DNA of 64,000 nucleotides from Amycolatopsis jiangsuensis. Its GTDB lineage: Bacteria > Actinomycetota > Actinomycetes > Mycobacteriales > Pseudonocardiaceae. The notes under the pieces were generated by a model. The model was not told the origin of the DNA. It did no database searches and saw only the letters and a list, made by a program, of their open reading frames with translations. The stretch lies in NCBI RefSeq assembly GCF_014204865.1, contig NZ_JACHMG010000001.1, positions 372,001-436,000 of the forward strand, in the 5' to 3' direction. How positions within the stretch are numbered: the stretch's first letter is position 1; each line of letters begins with the position of its first letter. Shown piece after piece: positions 36,110 through 44,819 of the stretch. Position numbers and translations under genes: made by a program.

Positions 36110-37453
36110 TCACCTCGCACCCGCCGTCGAAGCCGGTGCGGGGGCGGCCGGATCGGTGCGGCGCCGGCGCACCACCGCGAGCCCGCCCTTGCCGGGAGCG
36201 TTCGCGATGCCGCGGGAGTGCCACGCCTCGCCCGGCGCGGTCGTGGCAGCCAGGTCGAAATCACGCAGCAGCGTCCGCAGCACCACGTGCATCTCCAGAT
36301 TCGCGAACGCGGCACCCAGGCACCGGCGGGCGCCGCCGCCGAACGGAATCCATTCGTACAGATCGGGTTTCGCGGTCACGAACCGCTGCGGGTCGAACCT
36401 CGCCGGATCCGGGAAGACGTCCGGATTCTCGTGCACCAGTGAGATGCCGACCAGGACGGTGAGCCCCTTCGGCAGCGTCCAGCGGCCGAGCGGGACGCCA
36501 TCGGCGTGGATCTTGCGGCCGACCACGTCGATCACCGGCCGGGTGCGCTGCACCTCGACAATGGTCGCCTCGCGCAGCGCCTTGCCGCCCTCTCGATCCT
36601 CTTCGGACAGTGCACTGAGGACGTCCGGGTGCCGGCGGAGCCGTTCCACCGCCCAGGCCAGCGTGGTCGCGGTGGTCTCGTGCCCGGCGCTGAGGATGGT
36701 GAGCAGCTGGTCGGCGATGTCCCGGTGGCTCATCGGGGTGCCGTCGTCGTAGCGGGCCTGCAACATCAGCGCGAGGATGTCCTCGCGCGCGTCGAGGTCG
36801 CCTTCCCGCTCCGCCTTGGCGATCAGGTGCTCGATGATGCCGTTGTACTCGCGGCGCATGATCCGGAACCGGCCCCACGGGCTCCACCGGCCCCAGTCGA
36901 CGGTGGGGATGGGCAGCACGGCCAGCTTCGAGCCGAGTTCGACCAGCGCCGGCAGCAGCTCGCGGAGCCGGTCGAACTCGGGGCCGTCCGCGCCGAACAC
37001 CGCACGCAGGATGATGTTGAGCGTGATCCGCATCATCGACGGGAGCGTGGCGAACTCCCGGCCCTGCGGCCAGCTCGCGAACTCGCGGTCGGTCTCCTCC
37101 TGCATGATCCGCTCGTAGGCGGCGAGCCGGCGGCCGTGGAACGGCGGGACGAGCAGTTTGCGCTGCTTGCGGTGTTCGTCCCCGGTGAGCGCGAACAATG
37201 AGCCCGGGCCGAGCACCCGGCCCAGATTGGGCTCCACGTTTTCCGCGAGGTTCGGGCCGAGCTGGAACAGCTGCTTGATCTCCGCCGGGTCGCCGAGCAC
37301 GAGCACCCGGCCGAACACCGGTGACTTCACGGTGAACGCGTCGCCGTAGCGGTCACGGATCCGGCCGAGCCCGCGCCGTGGCCGGGTGAGCGCGTAGACC
37401 GCCTGCACGAACCAGGGGGCGCTCGGTCCGGCGGGCAGGCGTGAAGTCGTCAT
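36110..37453 (-). CDS. Cytochrome P450
   Basis: A 447-residue soluble bacterial P450. I-helix oxygen-activation motif AGHETTATT, K-helix ExxR (EVQR), and heme-thiolate loop FGGGARRCLG with the cysteine at about 378. The start at 37453 has GGGAGGGACC at good distance. No ferredoxin or reductase gene is adjacent, so electrons must come from elsewhere. It is first in the leftward unit with an SDR and a BVMO and divergent from a TetR gene, with two palindromes in the 80-bp spacer. Likely substrates are hydrophobic (fatty acid, terpenoid or steroid-like), by context. Confidence 0.93.
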   Translation of the reverse strand: MTTSRLPAGPSAPWFVQAVYALTRPRRGLGRIRDRYGDAFTVKSPVFGRVLVLGDPAEIKQLFQLGPNLAENVEPNLGRVLGPGSLFALTGDEHRKQRKLLVPPFHGRRLAAYERIMQEETDREFASWPQGREFATLPSMMRITLNIILRAVFGADGPEFDRLRELLPALVELGSKLAVLPIPTVDWGRWSPWGRFRIMRREYNGIIEHLIAKAEREGDLDAREDILALMLQARYDDGTPMSHRDIADQLLTILSAGHETTATTLAWAVERLRRHPDVLSALSEEDREGGKALREATIVEVQRTRPVIDVVGRKIHADGVPLGRWTLPKGLTVLVGISLVHENPDVFPDPARFDPQRFVTAKPDLYEWIPFGGGARRCLGAAFANLEMHVVLRTLLRDFDLAATTAPGEAWHSRGIANAPGKGGLAVVRRRRTDPAAPAPASTAGAR

Positions 37454-37470
37454 CTGCGGTCCCTCCCGGT

Positions 37471-37510
37471 GGTACGTTCGCGTACCGCGCCGATGGTACG
37501 CTGATGTACC
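37471..37510. promoter_or_regulatory. Tandem TetR operators (predicted)
   Basis: Two 16-bp palindromes, GGTACGTTCGCGTACC (37471-37486) and GGTACGCTGATGTACC (37495-37510), with 24 bp between centres, in the divergent P450/TetR spacer. Paired sites like these suit two TetR dimers on one helix face; the first is perfect in its 6-bp arms. Confidence 0.75.
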
Positions 37511-37533
37511 ACCTGCGTTCAAGAGGATCTGCG

Positions 37534-38178
37534 ATGAGAAGGACCTGCGTTCACGAGGGAAGGGATGGCGTGCCTCCGGTGACCACAGCACGGACCCGGT
37601 CCGCGGCGCCGGCCGGTTTCCGGCAGCGGCTGCTCGCCGGGCTGGCGGAATCGATTGCCGAACGGGGCTATCCGGACACCACCGTCGCCGACATCGTGCG
37701 ACTGGCCAGGACCTCGCGGCGGACGTTCTACGAGCACTTCTCCGGTAAGGACACGTGTTTCGTCGCGTTGATCACCGAGACGAACGGCGAGATGATCCGG
37801 CGGATCTCGGCCGCGGTGGACCCGGCCGCGCCCTGGTGGGACCAGGTTCGCCGCGCGGTCGGGGCCTGGCTGGACATCGCGACCGGCGAGCCCGCGGTCA
37901 CGGTCAGCTGGATCCGGGACGTGCCCGCACTGGGCTTGCTGTCCCGGCAGCTGCAGCGGGATCTGATGGAGAACTTCGTGACGATGATCCAGACCCTCAC
38001 CGACACCGAAGAACTGCGCGCGGCCGGCGTCGGCCGCGCCTCGCGCCCGGTGGCGATCGTGCTGCTGGGCGGCCTGCGTGAACTCATCGCCACCACGATC
38101 GAGGACGGCGGCCGGATCGACGACGTCCGGGAGACGGCGGTCACGACCGCGCTGGCTCTGCTCGGCCCGCGGGGCTGA
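37534..38178 (+). CDS. TetR-family regulator
   Basis: A 214-residue regulator with the N-terminal TetR helix-turn-helix (TTVADIVRLARTSRRTFYEHFSGKD) at about residues 45-70 after a longer than usual leader, and an all-helical ligand domain. AGAGGA lies 6 nt before the ATG at 37534; a GTG further in is possible because the first 25 residues are not conserved-looking. Divergent from the P450 gene with two palindromes between them, it probably represses both directions. Confidence 0.88.
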   Translation: MRRTCVHEGRDGVPPVTTARTRSAAPAGFRQRLLAGLAESIAERGYPDTTVADIVRLARTSRRTFYEHFSGKDTCFVALITETNGEMIRRISAAVDPAAPWWDQVRRAVGAWLDIATGEPAVTVSWIRDVPALGLLSRQLQRDLMENFVTMIQTLTDTEELRAAGVGRASRPVAIVLLGGLRELIATTIEDGGRIDDVRETAVTTALALLGPRG

Positions 38179-38253
38179 GTCCGGCTGTGGGGCTGAGCCG
38201 GTTCGGGAGTGGACCGGTTCGCCTGGCTGAGTCGGCCCGAGTGCCCAAGTCGG

Positions 38254-38426
38254 CTGGAAAGCTTGACTCGGCCCGCGCGGCCGCCGGCCTGGAAGCTTGA
38301 CTCGGCCCGCTGGGCTGCACCGGCCCACGGGGCTGAGCCGAGCCGGTCCGCGGGGCTGAGCCGGTCCGCGGGGCTGAGCCGGCCCGCTGGGCTGAGCCGG
38401 CCCGCTGGGCTGCACCGGACAAAGCC
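38254..38426. repeat. Intergenic short tandem repeats
   Basis: Two repeat families in the 496-bp gap between TetR and phospholipase C genes. First, a roughly 22-bp sequence (CTGGAAGCTTGACTCGGCCC plus GC) occurs at 38254-38276 and 38289-38310. Second, an 18-bp unit (GCTGAGCCGGTCCGCGGG and variants) recurs at 38332, 38355, 38373, 38391 and 38409, the last four exactly in register. The copies are too short and irregular for CRISPR and no protein is encoded there on codon-use grounds. The rest of the gap holds only the promoter region below. Confidence 0.75.
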
Positions 38427-38539
38427 CGGGATCGTTGCTGTGACAGTGGATTCGCCGTGCTCGTCGCCTGCCGGTTGCCCGTTCGTCGCCACCCGGCTGC
38501 CCCCGTGTCACCGGGCGTGGCGGAGTGGACGATCGTCGG

Positions 38540-38597
38540 TTGACACGCCGCCGCGGCGGGCCGCATGATTCGGGCGTTTGCAGTACGGTCGGCCGTA
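38540..38597 (+). promoter_or_regulatory. Promoter of the phospholipase C gene with palindrome
   Basis: TTGACA (38540-38545), 18-bp spacer, CATGAT (38564-38569): a good vegetative-sigma promoter, with the start of transcription near 38576. A dyad TACGGTCGGCCGTA (38584-38597) lies just downstream and could bind a repressor. Confidence 0.55.
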
Positions 38598-38674
38598 TTC
38601 CGTGCCGTGCGGCCGTTCCCGGGACCGGGTCCGGCCGCGCGGCACGGCCACCCGGGGCTCGCGAGGAGAAAACG

Positions 38675-40738
38675 ATGCCAGCGCTCAACCGTCGCACCTT
38701 CCTCCAGGCCGCCGCGGCCGCCGCGGTCAGCTCGGCGATGCCCAGCGTCGCGCGGGCGGCTTCGATCCCGGCCGCGATCCGCAGCGGGACGCTGGCCGAT
38801 GTGGAGCACATCGTCGTGCTGATGCAGGAGAACCGGTCGTTCGACCACTACTTCGGCACGCTGAACGGGGTGCGTGGGTTCGGTGATCCACGGACGATCC
38901 CGCTGCGCAGCGGCGAGAACGTGTGGCACCAGGCGGACAACGGCGGGAAGGTGACGCTGCCCTTCCGTCCCGACGAGGACAACCTCGGCCTGACCTTCAT
39001 CGAGGACCTCAACCACGACTGGAACGGCACGCATTCGGCCTGGAACAAGGCACTCTGGGACAACTGGATCCCGGCCAAGGGCACCACCACGATGGCGTAC
39101 CTGACCCGCCGCGACATCCCGTTCCACTACGCGCTGGCCGACGCCTTCACCGTGTGCGACGCCTACCACTGCTCGATGCTGTCCTCCACCGACCCGAACC
39201 GGTACTACCTCTACTCCGGCTGGGTGGGCAACGACGGCTCCGGCGGCGGACCGGTGCTGGGCAACGAGGAAGCCGGCTACGGCTGGACGACGTTCCCGGA
39301 GATCCTGGAGCGCGCAGGCGTTTCCTGGAAGCTCTACCAGGACTCCGGGGAGGGCCTGGACGAACCGGGCAAGTGGGGCTGGACGGAAAACCAGTACATC
39401 GGCAACTACGGCGACAATTCGCTGCTGTACTTCGACCAGTACCGCAACGCCGCGGCAGGCGATCCGCTGTTCGACAAGGCCCGCACCGGCACCAGCGTGA
39501 AGAACGGCGACGGGCTGTTCGACCGGCTGCGCGCCGACGTGCAGTCGGGCGATCTGCCGTCGGTGTCCTGGATCGCCGCGCCGGAGGCCTACTGCGAGCA
39601 TCCGTCCTGGCCGGCCAACTACGGTGCCTGGTACATCTCCGGAATCCTGGACGCGCTCACGTCGAACCCGGACGTGTGGAGCAAGACCGCGCTGCTGATC
39701 ACCTACGACGAGAACGACGGCTTCTTCGACCACGTGCCGCCGCCGGTTCCGCCGCTGAACGGCGACTGGGGACTCTCCACTGTGGACACCGCGGGGGAGA
39801 TCTACACCGGCGGGGCGGACGCCTCCTACACCAAGGACGTGCCCTACGGGCTGGGTCCGCGGGTGCCGCTGCTGGTCGTTTCGCCGTGGAGCGTGGGCGG
39901 CTGGGTCTGCTCGCAGACCTTCGACCACACCTCGGTGATCCAGCTCATCGAGCAGCGTTTCGGCGTGCACAACCCGAACATCTCGGACTGGCGGCGCGCG
40001 GTCTGCGGCGATCTCACCCACGCTTTCGACTTCACCGGCGCGAACAGCGCAGTGCCGAACCTGCCGGACACCGGCAGCTACGCGCCGCCTCCGGACCACA
40101 GCACGCCGCCCGACTACCACCCGGTGCCGCCCGAGACCGGGTCGGTGCCCGCACAGGAATCCGGGCTGCGCAAAGCCCGCGCCCTGCCCTACGACCTCGT
40201 GGTGGACTCCGAGGCGAAGGACGGCCGGCTGCACCTGAACTTCACCAACTCGGGCGCGGCCGGGGCGGCTTTCCACATCACCTCGACGGCGCGCACGGAC
40301 ATTCCGTGGGTGTACACGGTCGGCGCGGGCCAGACGGTGGCCGACAGCTGGGAGCTCTCGGGCGAGAAGTACCAGCTCTCCGTGTTCGGCCCCAACGGCT
40401 GGCTCCGGGAGTTCGGCGGCGCGGTCTCGGCGGTGGGCCCGGAGGTGACCGCGCGGCACGACGCGGCGAGCGGTCACGTCACGCTGAGCTTCGCCAACCC
40501 CACCGGCGAGAGTGTCCGGTTCACCGCCGCCGACGCCTACGACTCCGGCAAGGAGTACTCCTACGACGTGGCCGCGGGCGGTACCCGGGACGTGCCCGGC
40601 TGGGGCGTGGACCAGGCGAACGGGTGGTACGACGTCACCGTGAAGACCGGCCAGGACGAGGCCTTCGTCCGCCGGGCCGCCGGGCACGTCGAAACCGGCG
40701 CGGCCTCGACCAGCGACCCGGCGATCACGGCGAGCTGA
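38675..40738 (+). CDS. Tat-exported phosphocholine-type phospholipase C
   Basis: A 687-residue non-hemolytic/hemolytic-type PLC of the phosphoesterase family. Twin-arginine signal NRRTFLQAAAAAAV, then the active-site block HIVVLMQENRSFDHYFGTLNG with the nucleophilic Thr/Asp region further on, CEHPSWP, TYDENDGFFDHVPPP, and two C-terminal beta domains (about 490-590 and 600-680, DUF756-like). It cleaves phosphatidylcholine and related lipids outside the cell, releasing phosphorylated headgroups for phosphate or carbon. GAGGAGA precedes the ATG. It is a monocistronic unit. Confidence 0.92.
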   Translation: MPALNRRTFLQAAAAAAVSSAMPSVARAASIPAAIRSGTLADVEHIVVLMQENRSFDHYFGTLNGVRGFGDPRTIPLRSGENVWHQADNGGKVTLPFRPDEDNLGLTFIEDLNHDWNGTHSAWNKALWDNWIPAKGTTTMAYLTRRDIPFHYALADAFTVCDAYHCSMLSSTDPNRYYLYSGWVGNDGSGGGPVLGNEEAGYGWTTFPEILERAGVSWKLYQDSGEGLDEPGKWGWTENQYIGNYGDNSLLYFDQYRNAAAGDPLFDKARTGTSVKNGDGLFDRLRADVQSGDLPSVSWIAAPEAYCEHPSWPANYGAWYISGILDALTSNPDVWSKTALLITYDENDGFFDHVPPPVPPLNGDWGLSTVDTAGEIYTGGADASYTKDVPYGLGPRVPLLVVSPWSVGGWVCSQTFDHTSVIQLIEQRFGVHNPNISDWRRAVCGDLTHAFDFTGANSAVPNLPDTGSYAPPPDHSTPPDYHPVPPETGSVPAQESGLRKARALPYDLVVDSEAKDGRLHLNFTNSGAAGAAFHITSTARTDIPWVYTVGAGQTVADSWELSGEKYQLSVFGPNGWLREFGGAVSAVGPEVTARHDAASGHVTLSFANPTGESVRFTAADAYDSGKEYSYDVAAGGTRDVPGWGVDQANGWYDVTVKTGQDEAFVRRAAGHVETGAASTSDPAITAS

Positions 40739-40841
40739 CCGGCGGGCTCATCGGGATACTGCCCGGCAGCGCGGCCACCGCTGCCCGGTAGCGACTGCTG
40801 AAGTCCTGAGTGGACGGACGTCGGCCCGGACGCCGGTCGGT

Positions 40842-41235
40842 GTGCGCCAGCCGGGCCTCGAGTGCGTCGCGGTGTCGCTCGATTTCGGGGAGCCCGAACT
40901 GCCCGCCGAAGCCCCGGACGGAAACGTGCCCGGGTGGGAGGCGGCCGGTGTGGTGCAACGCCCGGCCGCCGACGGCACTCGCCCGGCTCGGTGGCGCCTG
41001 CGTGCTTGCCTCGACCATGCACCCGGACGCGCACGGGGAGAGCCTGCTCCGGCTCGGTGCACACGAGGTCGTGCCCGGGCCTTGGCCCCGATCTGGTCTG
41101 GCTCGCGAACCAGGTCGCCGCCGACGCTGCGACCCGCAGATCGCCTGACGGCGGAGCCGGGCGTCGGCGGACGAGGCGCTGGCCGCGTTGCGTGGCCGCC
41201 GGATACACGGCAGGGCGGTGCCGGAGGTCCGCTGA
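40842..41235 (+). pseudogene. Remnant of a zinc-type quinone oxidoreductase/alcohol dehydrogenase
   Basis: The 679-bp gap after phospholipase C holds decayed medium-chain reductase sequence. One frame reads VAVSLDFGEPELP...GNVPGWEAAGVVQRPAADG, the N-terminal substrate-domain signature. A shifted frame then gives LLRLGAHEVVPG, the cofactor-domain strand. A third stretch at about 41170-41235 reads DEALAALRGRRIHGRAVPEVR-stop, the family's C-terminus. At about 400 bp against a normal 930-960 bp, it carries frameshifts and internal deletions. No other gene is seen in the gap. Confidence 0.6.
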
Positions 41236-41393
41236 GACCGGCCGCGCCAGGGCTGCTCGAACTCGTCGCTGATCCGGTGCGCAGGTCTTCGAGGTCCCCG
41301 GCCGCTCCAGGCCCCCGGTGCGGCCGGGGAGCCCGCCGAAGTGCTCCGCCGGTGAGCGTGCGCACATCTGCCGGTTATTCCCTGTAGGAGTTT

Positions 41394-41410
41394 GCCTAAA
41401 TACTATAGGC
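41394..41410 (+). promoter_or_regulatory. Leaderless promoter/operator of the TetR gene at 41418
   Basis: Dyad GCCTA-N7-TAGGC (41394-41410) encloses TACTAT (41401-41406), a good -10 lying 11 bp before the ATG, with no ribosome site. This fits a leaderless mRNA repressed by its own TetR product. Confidence 0.55.
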
Positions 41411-41417
41411 TGACCCC

Positions 41418-42011
41418 ATGACTCGTACTCCGCTCTCCGCGGCTTCGGTGATCGCCGAAGCCGCCGTCGTCGCCGACGAGGACGGTTTCGAAGCCGTCAG
41501 CCTCTCCGCGGTGGCACGGCGGCTCGGCGTGCGGACACCGAGTCTGTACTCGCACGTCCGGGACCGGGAAGCGTTGCTGGACGGGATCAGCGCGCTCGCG
41601 CTCGCCGAGCTTTCCGGCCGGATCGCGGAGGCGATCGCGGGCCGGGCGGGGCGGGCGGCGCTCGACGGCTTCGCGGCCGCGCACCGGGCGTACGCGCGGG
41701 AGTCGCCCGGCCGGTGGCAGTCGCTGCAGCGCCGTGTCGGAGCTACCGCTGTGCGTTCCGACGGCGCTCGTGACGTCGTCGTGCTGACGGCCGCGGTGCT
41801 GCGTGGCTACCCGGTGCCCGAGGAGGAACACGTGCACGCCGTGCGGGTGCTGGGCAGCACCCTCAACGGCTTTCTCTCGCTGGAACGCATCGGCAGCTTC
41901 GACCACAGCCGTCCCGGCCCCGAAGTCTCGTGGCACAAAACTGTCGACGTGCTCGACGCGCTGCTGCGCGCCTGGCCCGCCGGATCCGGAAAGGACACCA
42001 CCGCCCCATGA
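41418..42011 (+). CDS. TetR-family regulator
   Basis: A 197-residue TetR protein: helix-turn-helix (SLSAVARRLGVRTPSLYSHVRDREAL) at about 28-53, with the WHG-type C-terminal domain (RVLGSTLNGFLSLE) common in actinobacterial regulators. Its TGA overlaps the start of the SGNH hydrolase gene (ATGA), so the pair forms a coupled operon, and the hydrolase substrate or product may be its effector. Confidence 0.9.
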   Translation: MTRTPLSAASVIAEAAVVADEDGFEAVSLSAVARRLGVRTPSLYSHVRDREALLDGISALALAELSGRIAEAIAGRAGRAALDGFAAAHRAYARESPGRWQSLQRRVGATAVRSDGARDVVVLTAAVLRGYPVPEEEHVHAVRVLGSTLNGFLSLERIGSFDHSRPGPEVSWHKTVDVLDALLRAWPAGSGKDTTAP

Positions 42012-43171
42012 TCACCACACCGCTGAGCGCCTCGTATTTCCGCGGTGCCGCCGAACTCGAGGAAACCGCCCGTGGCCTGCGGCCGCATCGGCTGCCCGGA
42101 TGGGTCCGCGCGCAGTTCCCGGAGCCGCGGCTGCTGATGATGGAAGGCCAGCCCTCCGGCGTGCGGCTGGTCATGACCACCTCGGCGCGGACCGTCGAGC
42201 TGCTCACCCATCCGACGTGGGTCGCCTACCGCGGCACGGACCGTCCGCGCGGCTGCGTCGACCTCGTCGTGGACGGCGAGTTCTTCGCGAGCGCGCCGCT
42301 GTCCGGCGGGGACCTGATCGAGATCGACCTCACCACCGGACAGACCGAGGTGCGCCCCGGTCCCGCGCATCCGGTCGTCTTCGACGGGCTGCCTGCCGGT
42401 GCGAAGCTGGTCGAGCTGTGGTTGCCGCACAACGAATCGGTCGAGCTGGCCGGACTGTGGACCGACGAGCCGGTCCGGCCCGCCGAGCGTCGCGGCCCGG
42501 TCTGGCTGCACCACGGCAGTTCGATCAGCCACGGGTCGAACGCGGCCGTGCCGACCGGGACCTGGCCGGCGGTCGCCGCCCGCCGCGGCGGCGTGGAGCT
42601 GCGCAATCTCGGGCTCGGCGGCAGCGCGCTCGTGGACCAGTTCACCGCACGGGTGATGCGCGACGCCCCGGCCGATTTCCTCAGTGTGAAGCTGGGCATC
42701 AACGTGGTGAACCTGGACGCGATGCACCTGCGCGCGTTCGTCCCGGCCGTGCACGGTTTCCTGGACACCCTCCGCGACGGGCATCCGGACACGCCGCTGG
42801 TGCTGATCTCACCGATCTTCTGCGGGATCCACGAGGACACGCCCGGCCCCGGCGCCTTCGATCCGGACACGTTCCGCACCGGCCACGTCACGTTCGTCGC
42901 GACGGGTGACAGCGCGGACCAGGAGCGTGGGCGGCTCACCCTGCGGGTCGTGCGCGACACGCTGGCGGAGCTCGCCGGGCACCGGGCCGATCCGAACCTG
43001 CACTACCTCGACGGAACCACGCTGTACGGCGAACAGGACGCCGCCGAACTCCCGCTGCTGGACGCCCTGCACCCGGACGCGGTCGCGCACCGGCTGATCG
43101 GCGACCGGTTCGCCGAGTACGCGTTCGCGCCGACAGGCCCGTTCGCGACGCGTGCGCCCGCTGCCCGCTGA
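42008..43171 (+). CDS. SGNH/GDSL-family hydrolase with N-terminal beta domain
   Basis: A 387-residue cytoplasmic hydrolase. Residues about 1-155 are a beta-rich domain of the type preceding SsfX3-like esterases. The SGNH core follows with block I GSSISHG (catalytic Ser near 172, Asp of GDS replaced by Ser), block II GLGGSALV, block III GIN and the terminal DALHPD catalytic Asp-His pair. It is likely an acyl or carbohydrate esterase. Coupled by ATGA overlap to the TetR gene. There is no signal peptide. Confidence 0.85.
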   Translation: MITTPLSASYFRGAAELEETARGLRPHRLPGWVRAQFPEPRLLMMEGQPSGVRLVMTTSARTVELLTHPTWVAYRGTDRPRGCVDLVVDGEFFASAPLSGGDLIEIDLTTGQTEVRPGPAHPVVFDGLPAGAKLVELWLPHNESVELAGLWTDEPVRPAERRGPVWLHHGSSISHGSNAAVPTGTWPAVAARRGGVELRNLGLGGSALVDQFTARVMRDAPADFLSVKLGINVVNLDAMHLRAFVPAVHGFLDTLRDGHPDTPLVLISPIFCGIHEDTPGPGAFDPDTFRTGHVTFVATGDSADQERGRLTLRVVRDTLAELAGHRADPNLHYLDGTTLYGEQDAAELPLLDALHPDAVAHRLIGDRFAEYAFAPTGPFATRAPAAR

Positions 43172-43233
43172 CCTCGCCGCCGGGCCGCCGGCCGAGGGGA
43201 GTCCTTTGTGGACGCCGGCTGGCTGCCCCGGCC

Positions 43234-43312
43234 GTTCGTCGGCTCGGATCAATCCCGGGGTGCCGGTTCGTCGGCTCCGACGAATCGGCACCGCCCGGGC
43301 GCCGCCTAGGGT
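43234..43312 (+). promoter_or_regulatory. Operator/promoter of the D-amino-acid operon (predicted)
   Basis: A long near-perfect palindrome (arms 43259-43274 and 43277-43292, one mismatch) centred on TCGTCGGCTCCGACGA (43268-43283). A partial copy, GTTCGTCGGCTCGGATCAAT, lies 34 bp upstream at 43234-43253. A -10-like TAGGGT is at 43307-43312, 23 bp after the core and 31 bp before the deacylase ATG. A close match in the same geometry precedes the S9-S12 peptidase gene. Confidence 0.6.
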
Positions 43313-43343
43313 CGGGTGCAGCGGCGTTCGGGAGGAGACATCC

Positions 43344-44819
43344 ATGCAGACACTCGTGCGGGGCGGCCGGGTCGTCGATCCGGCCGGCGGGTTCGAAGGA
43401 CCCGCCGACGTGCTCGTGACCGACGGCCGGATCGCGGCGGTCGGGCCCGGGCTGGAGGCCCCGCCGGGGGCGGAGATCGTCGAGGCGGACGGGCTGGTCG
43501 TCGGGCCGGGGTTCGTCGACCTGCACAGCCACGTGCATTCGATCGCCGGACAGCGGCTGCAGGCGATGGACGGCGTCACCACCGCCCTCGATCTCGAGGC
43601 CGGGGTGATGCCGCTCGAGCGGGCCTACGCCGAGGCGGGTGCGGCCGGGCGGCCCCTGCACTACGGCTTCTCCGCGTCCTGGGGCGGTGCGCGGGCGCAG
43701 GTGCTCGCCGGGATCGCGCCGGACGCGCGGATCGAGTCCTCGCTCGCGGTGCTGGGCAATCCGCGGTGGCAGCGTTCGTCGTCCCCGCGTGAACTGGCCG
43801 AGTGGCTGTCGCTGCTGGAGGGGGAGATCGCCGCGGGGGCCCTCGGCATCGGGATCCTGATGGGATACGCGCCCGCCACCGATCCGGCGGAGTTCGTGGC
43901 CGTCGCGCGGCTCGCGGCGAAGGCCGGGGTGCCGACCTACACGCACGTCCGCGAGCTGATCGAGGTCGATCCGGACACCCCCGTCGACGGCTCCGCGGAA
44001 ATCGCCGACGTCGCGGCCGAGACCGGCGCGGCAATGCACCACTGCCACGTCAACAGCACCTCGGGCCACCACATCGAACGCGTGCTCGCCACCCTGGACA
44101 AGTCCCGGCGGGCGGGGTCGCGGGTCACCGTCGAGGCCTATCCGTACGGGGCGGGCAGCACCGCGGTCGGCGCCGCGTTCATCTCGCCGGAACGCTTGCG
44201 GCTGAAAGGACTCGGGCCCGCCAGCGTCGTCCTGCTCGAATCGGGCGAGCGGATCGCCGACGAGGCGCGGCTGCGGCAGGTGCGGGCCGACGATCCGGGC
44301 GCGCCGTGCATCCTGGAATTCCTCGACGAGCGGTCCGAGCGCGACCGCGGGCTGCTGCGCGAAGCGCTCGCGTTCCCGGATTCGATCGTCGCCAGCGACG
44401 CGATGCCGGTGTACTGGCCGGACGGCCGCCACGAAAGCACCGAGTGGCCGCTGCCGCCCGGCGGCACCACGCACCCGCGCACGGCGGGCACGTTCGCCAA
44501 GACGCTTCGCCTGATGGTGCGGGAGACCGGGAGCTGGACCTGGCTGGAAGCGTTCCGCCGCTGTTCGTACCTGCCCGCGCGGATCCTCGACGACGTGGCC
44601 CCGGCCGCACGGGCGAAGGGGCACCTCGCGGTCGGCGCCGACGCCGACCTGGTGGTGCTCGACCCGGCGGTGATCACCGATACGGCGACGTTCTCCGATC
44701 CGACGCGTCCTTCGCTCGGCGTCCGGCACCTGTTCGTCGGCGGGGAACCGGTGGTCGCCGACGGTGTCCTGCGCGCAGGGGCCCTGCCCGGCGCTCCGTT
44801 GCGAGGGGAGCCTCGGTGA
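43344..44819 (+). CDS. N-acyl-D-amino-acid deacylase-type amidohydrolase
   Basis: A 491-residue member of the amidohydrolase superfamily, D-aminoacylase/N-acyl-D-glutamate-deacylase branch. The metal motif DLHSHVHS gives H61/H63. GVTTALDLEAG carries an acidic residue where the classical D-aminoacylase has its bridging cysteine, as in the D-glutamate-type enzymes. Histidines follow in YTHVREL and HHCHVNST, and the catalytic Asp is in IVASDAMP. It would release D-amino acids from N-acyl-D-amino acids. GGAGGAGA precedes the ATG. First gene of a four-gene coupled operon; its TGA overlaps the next GTG. Confidence 0.85.
   Translation: MQTLVRGGRVVDPAGGFEGPADVLVTDGRIAAVGPGLEAPPGAEIVEADGLVVGPGFVDLHSHVHSIAGQRLQAMDGVTTALDLEAGVMPLERAYAEAGAAGRPLHYGFSASWGGARAQVLAGIAPDARIESSLAVLGNPRWQRSSSPRELAEWLSLLEGEIAAGALGIGILMGYAPATDPAEFVAVARLAAKAGVPTYTHVRELIEVDPDTPVDGSAEIADVAAETGAAMHHCHVNSTSGHHIERVLATLDKSRRAGSRVTVEAYPYGAGSTAVGAAFISPERLRLKGLGPASVVLLESGERIADEARLRQVRADDPGAPCILEFLDERSERDRGLLREALAFPDSIVASDAMPVYWPDGRHESTEWPLPPGGTTHPRTAGTFAKTLRLMVRETGSWTWLEAFRRCSYLPARILDDVAPAARAKGHLAVGADADLVVLDPAVITDTATFSDPTRPSLGVRHLFVGGEPVVADGVLRAGALPGAPLRGEPR

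Noticed and set aside
33152..37453. Secondary-metabolite biosynthetic gene cluster
   Set aside because: P450, BVMO and SDRs are present but there is no PKS, NRPS, terpene synthase or other scaffold-forming enzyme in the window.
38254..38426. CRISPR array
   Set aside because: Repeats are 18 bp with no spacers between them and there are no cas genes.
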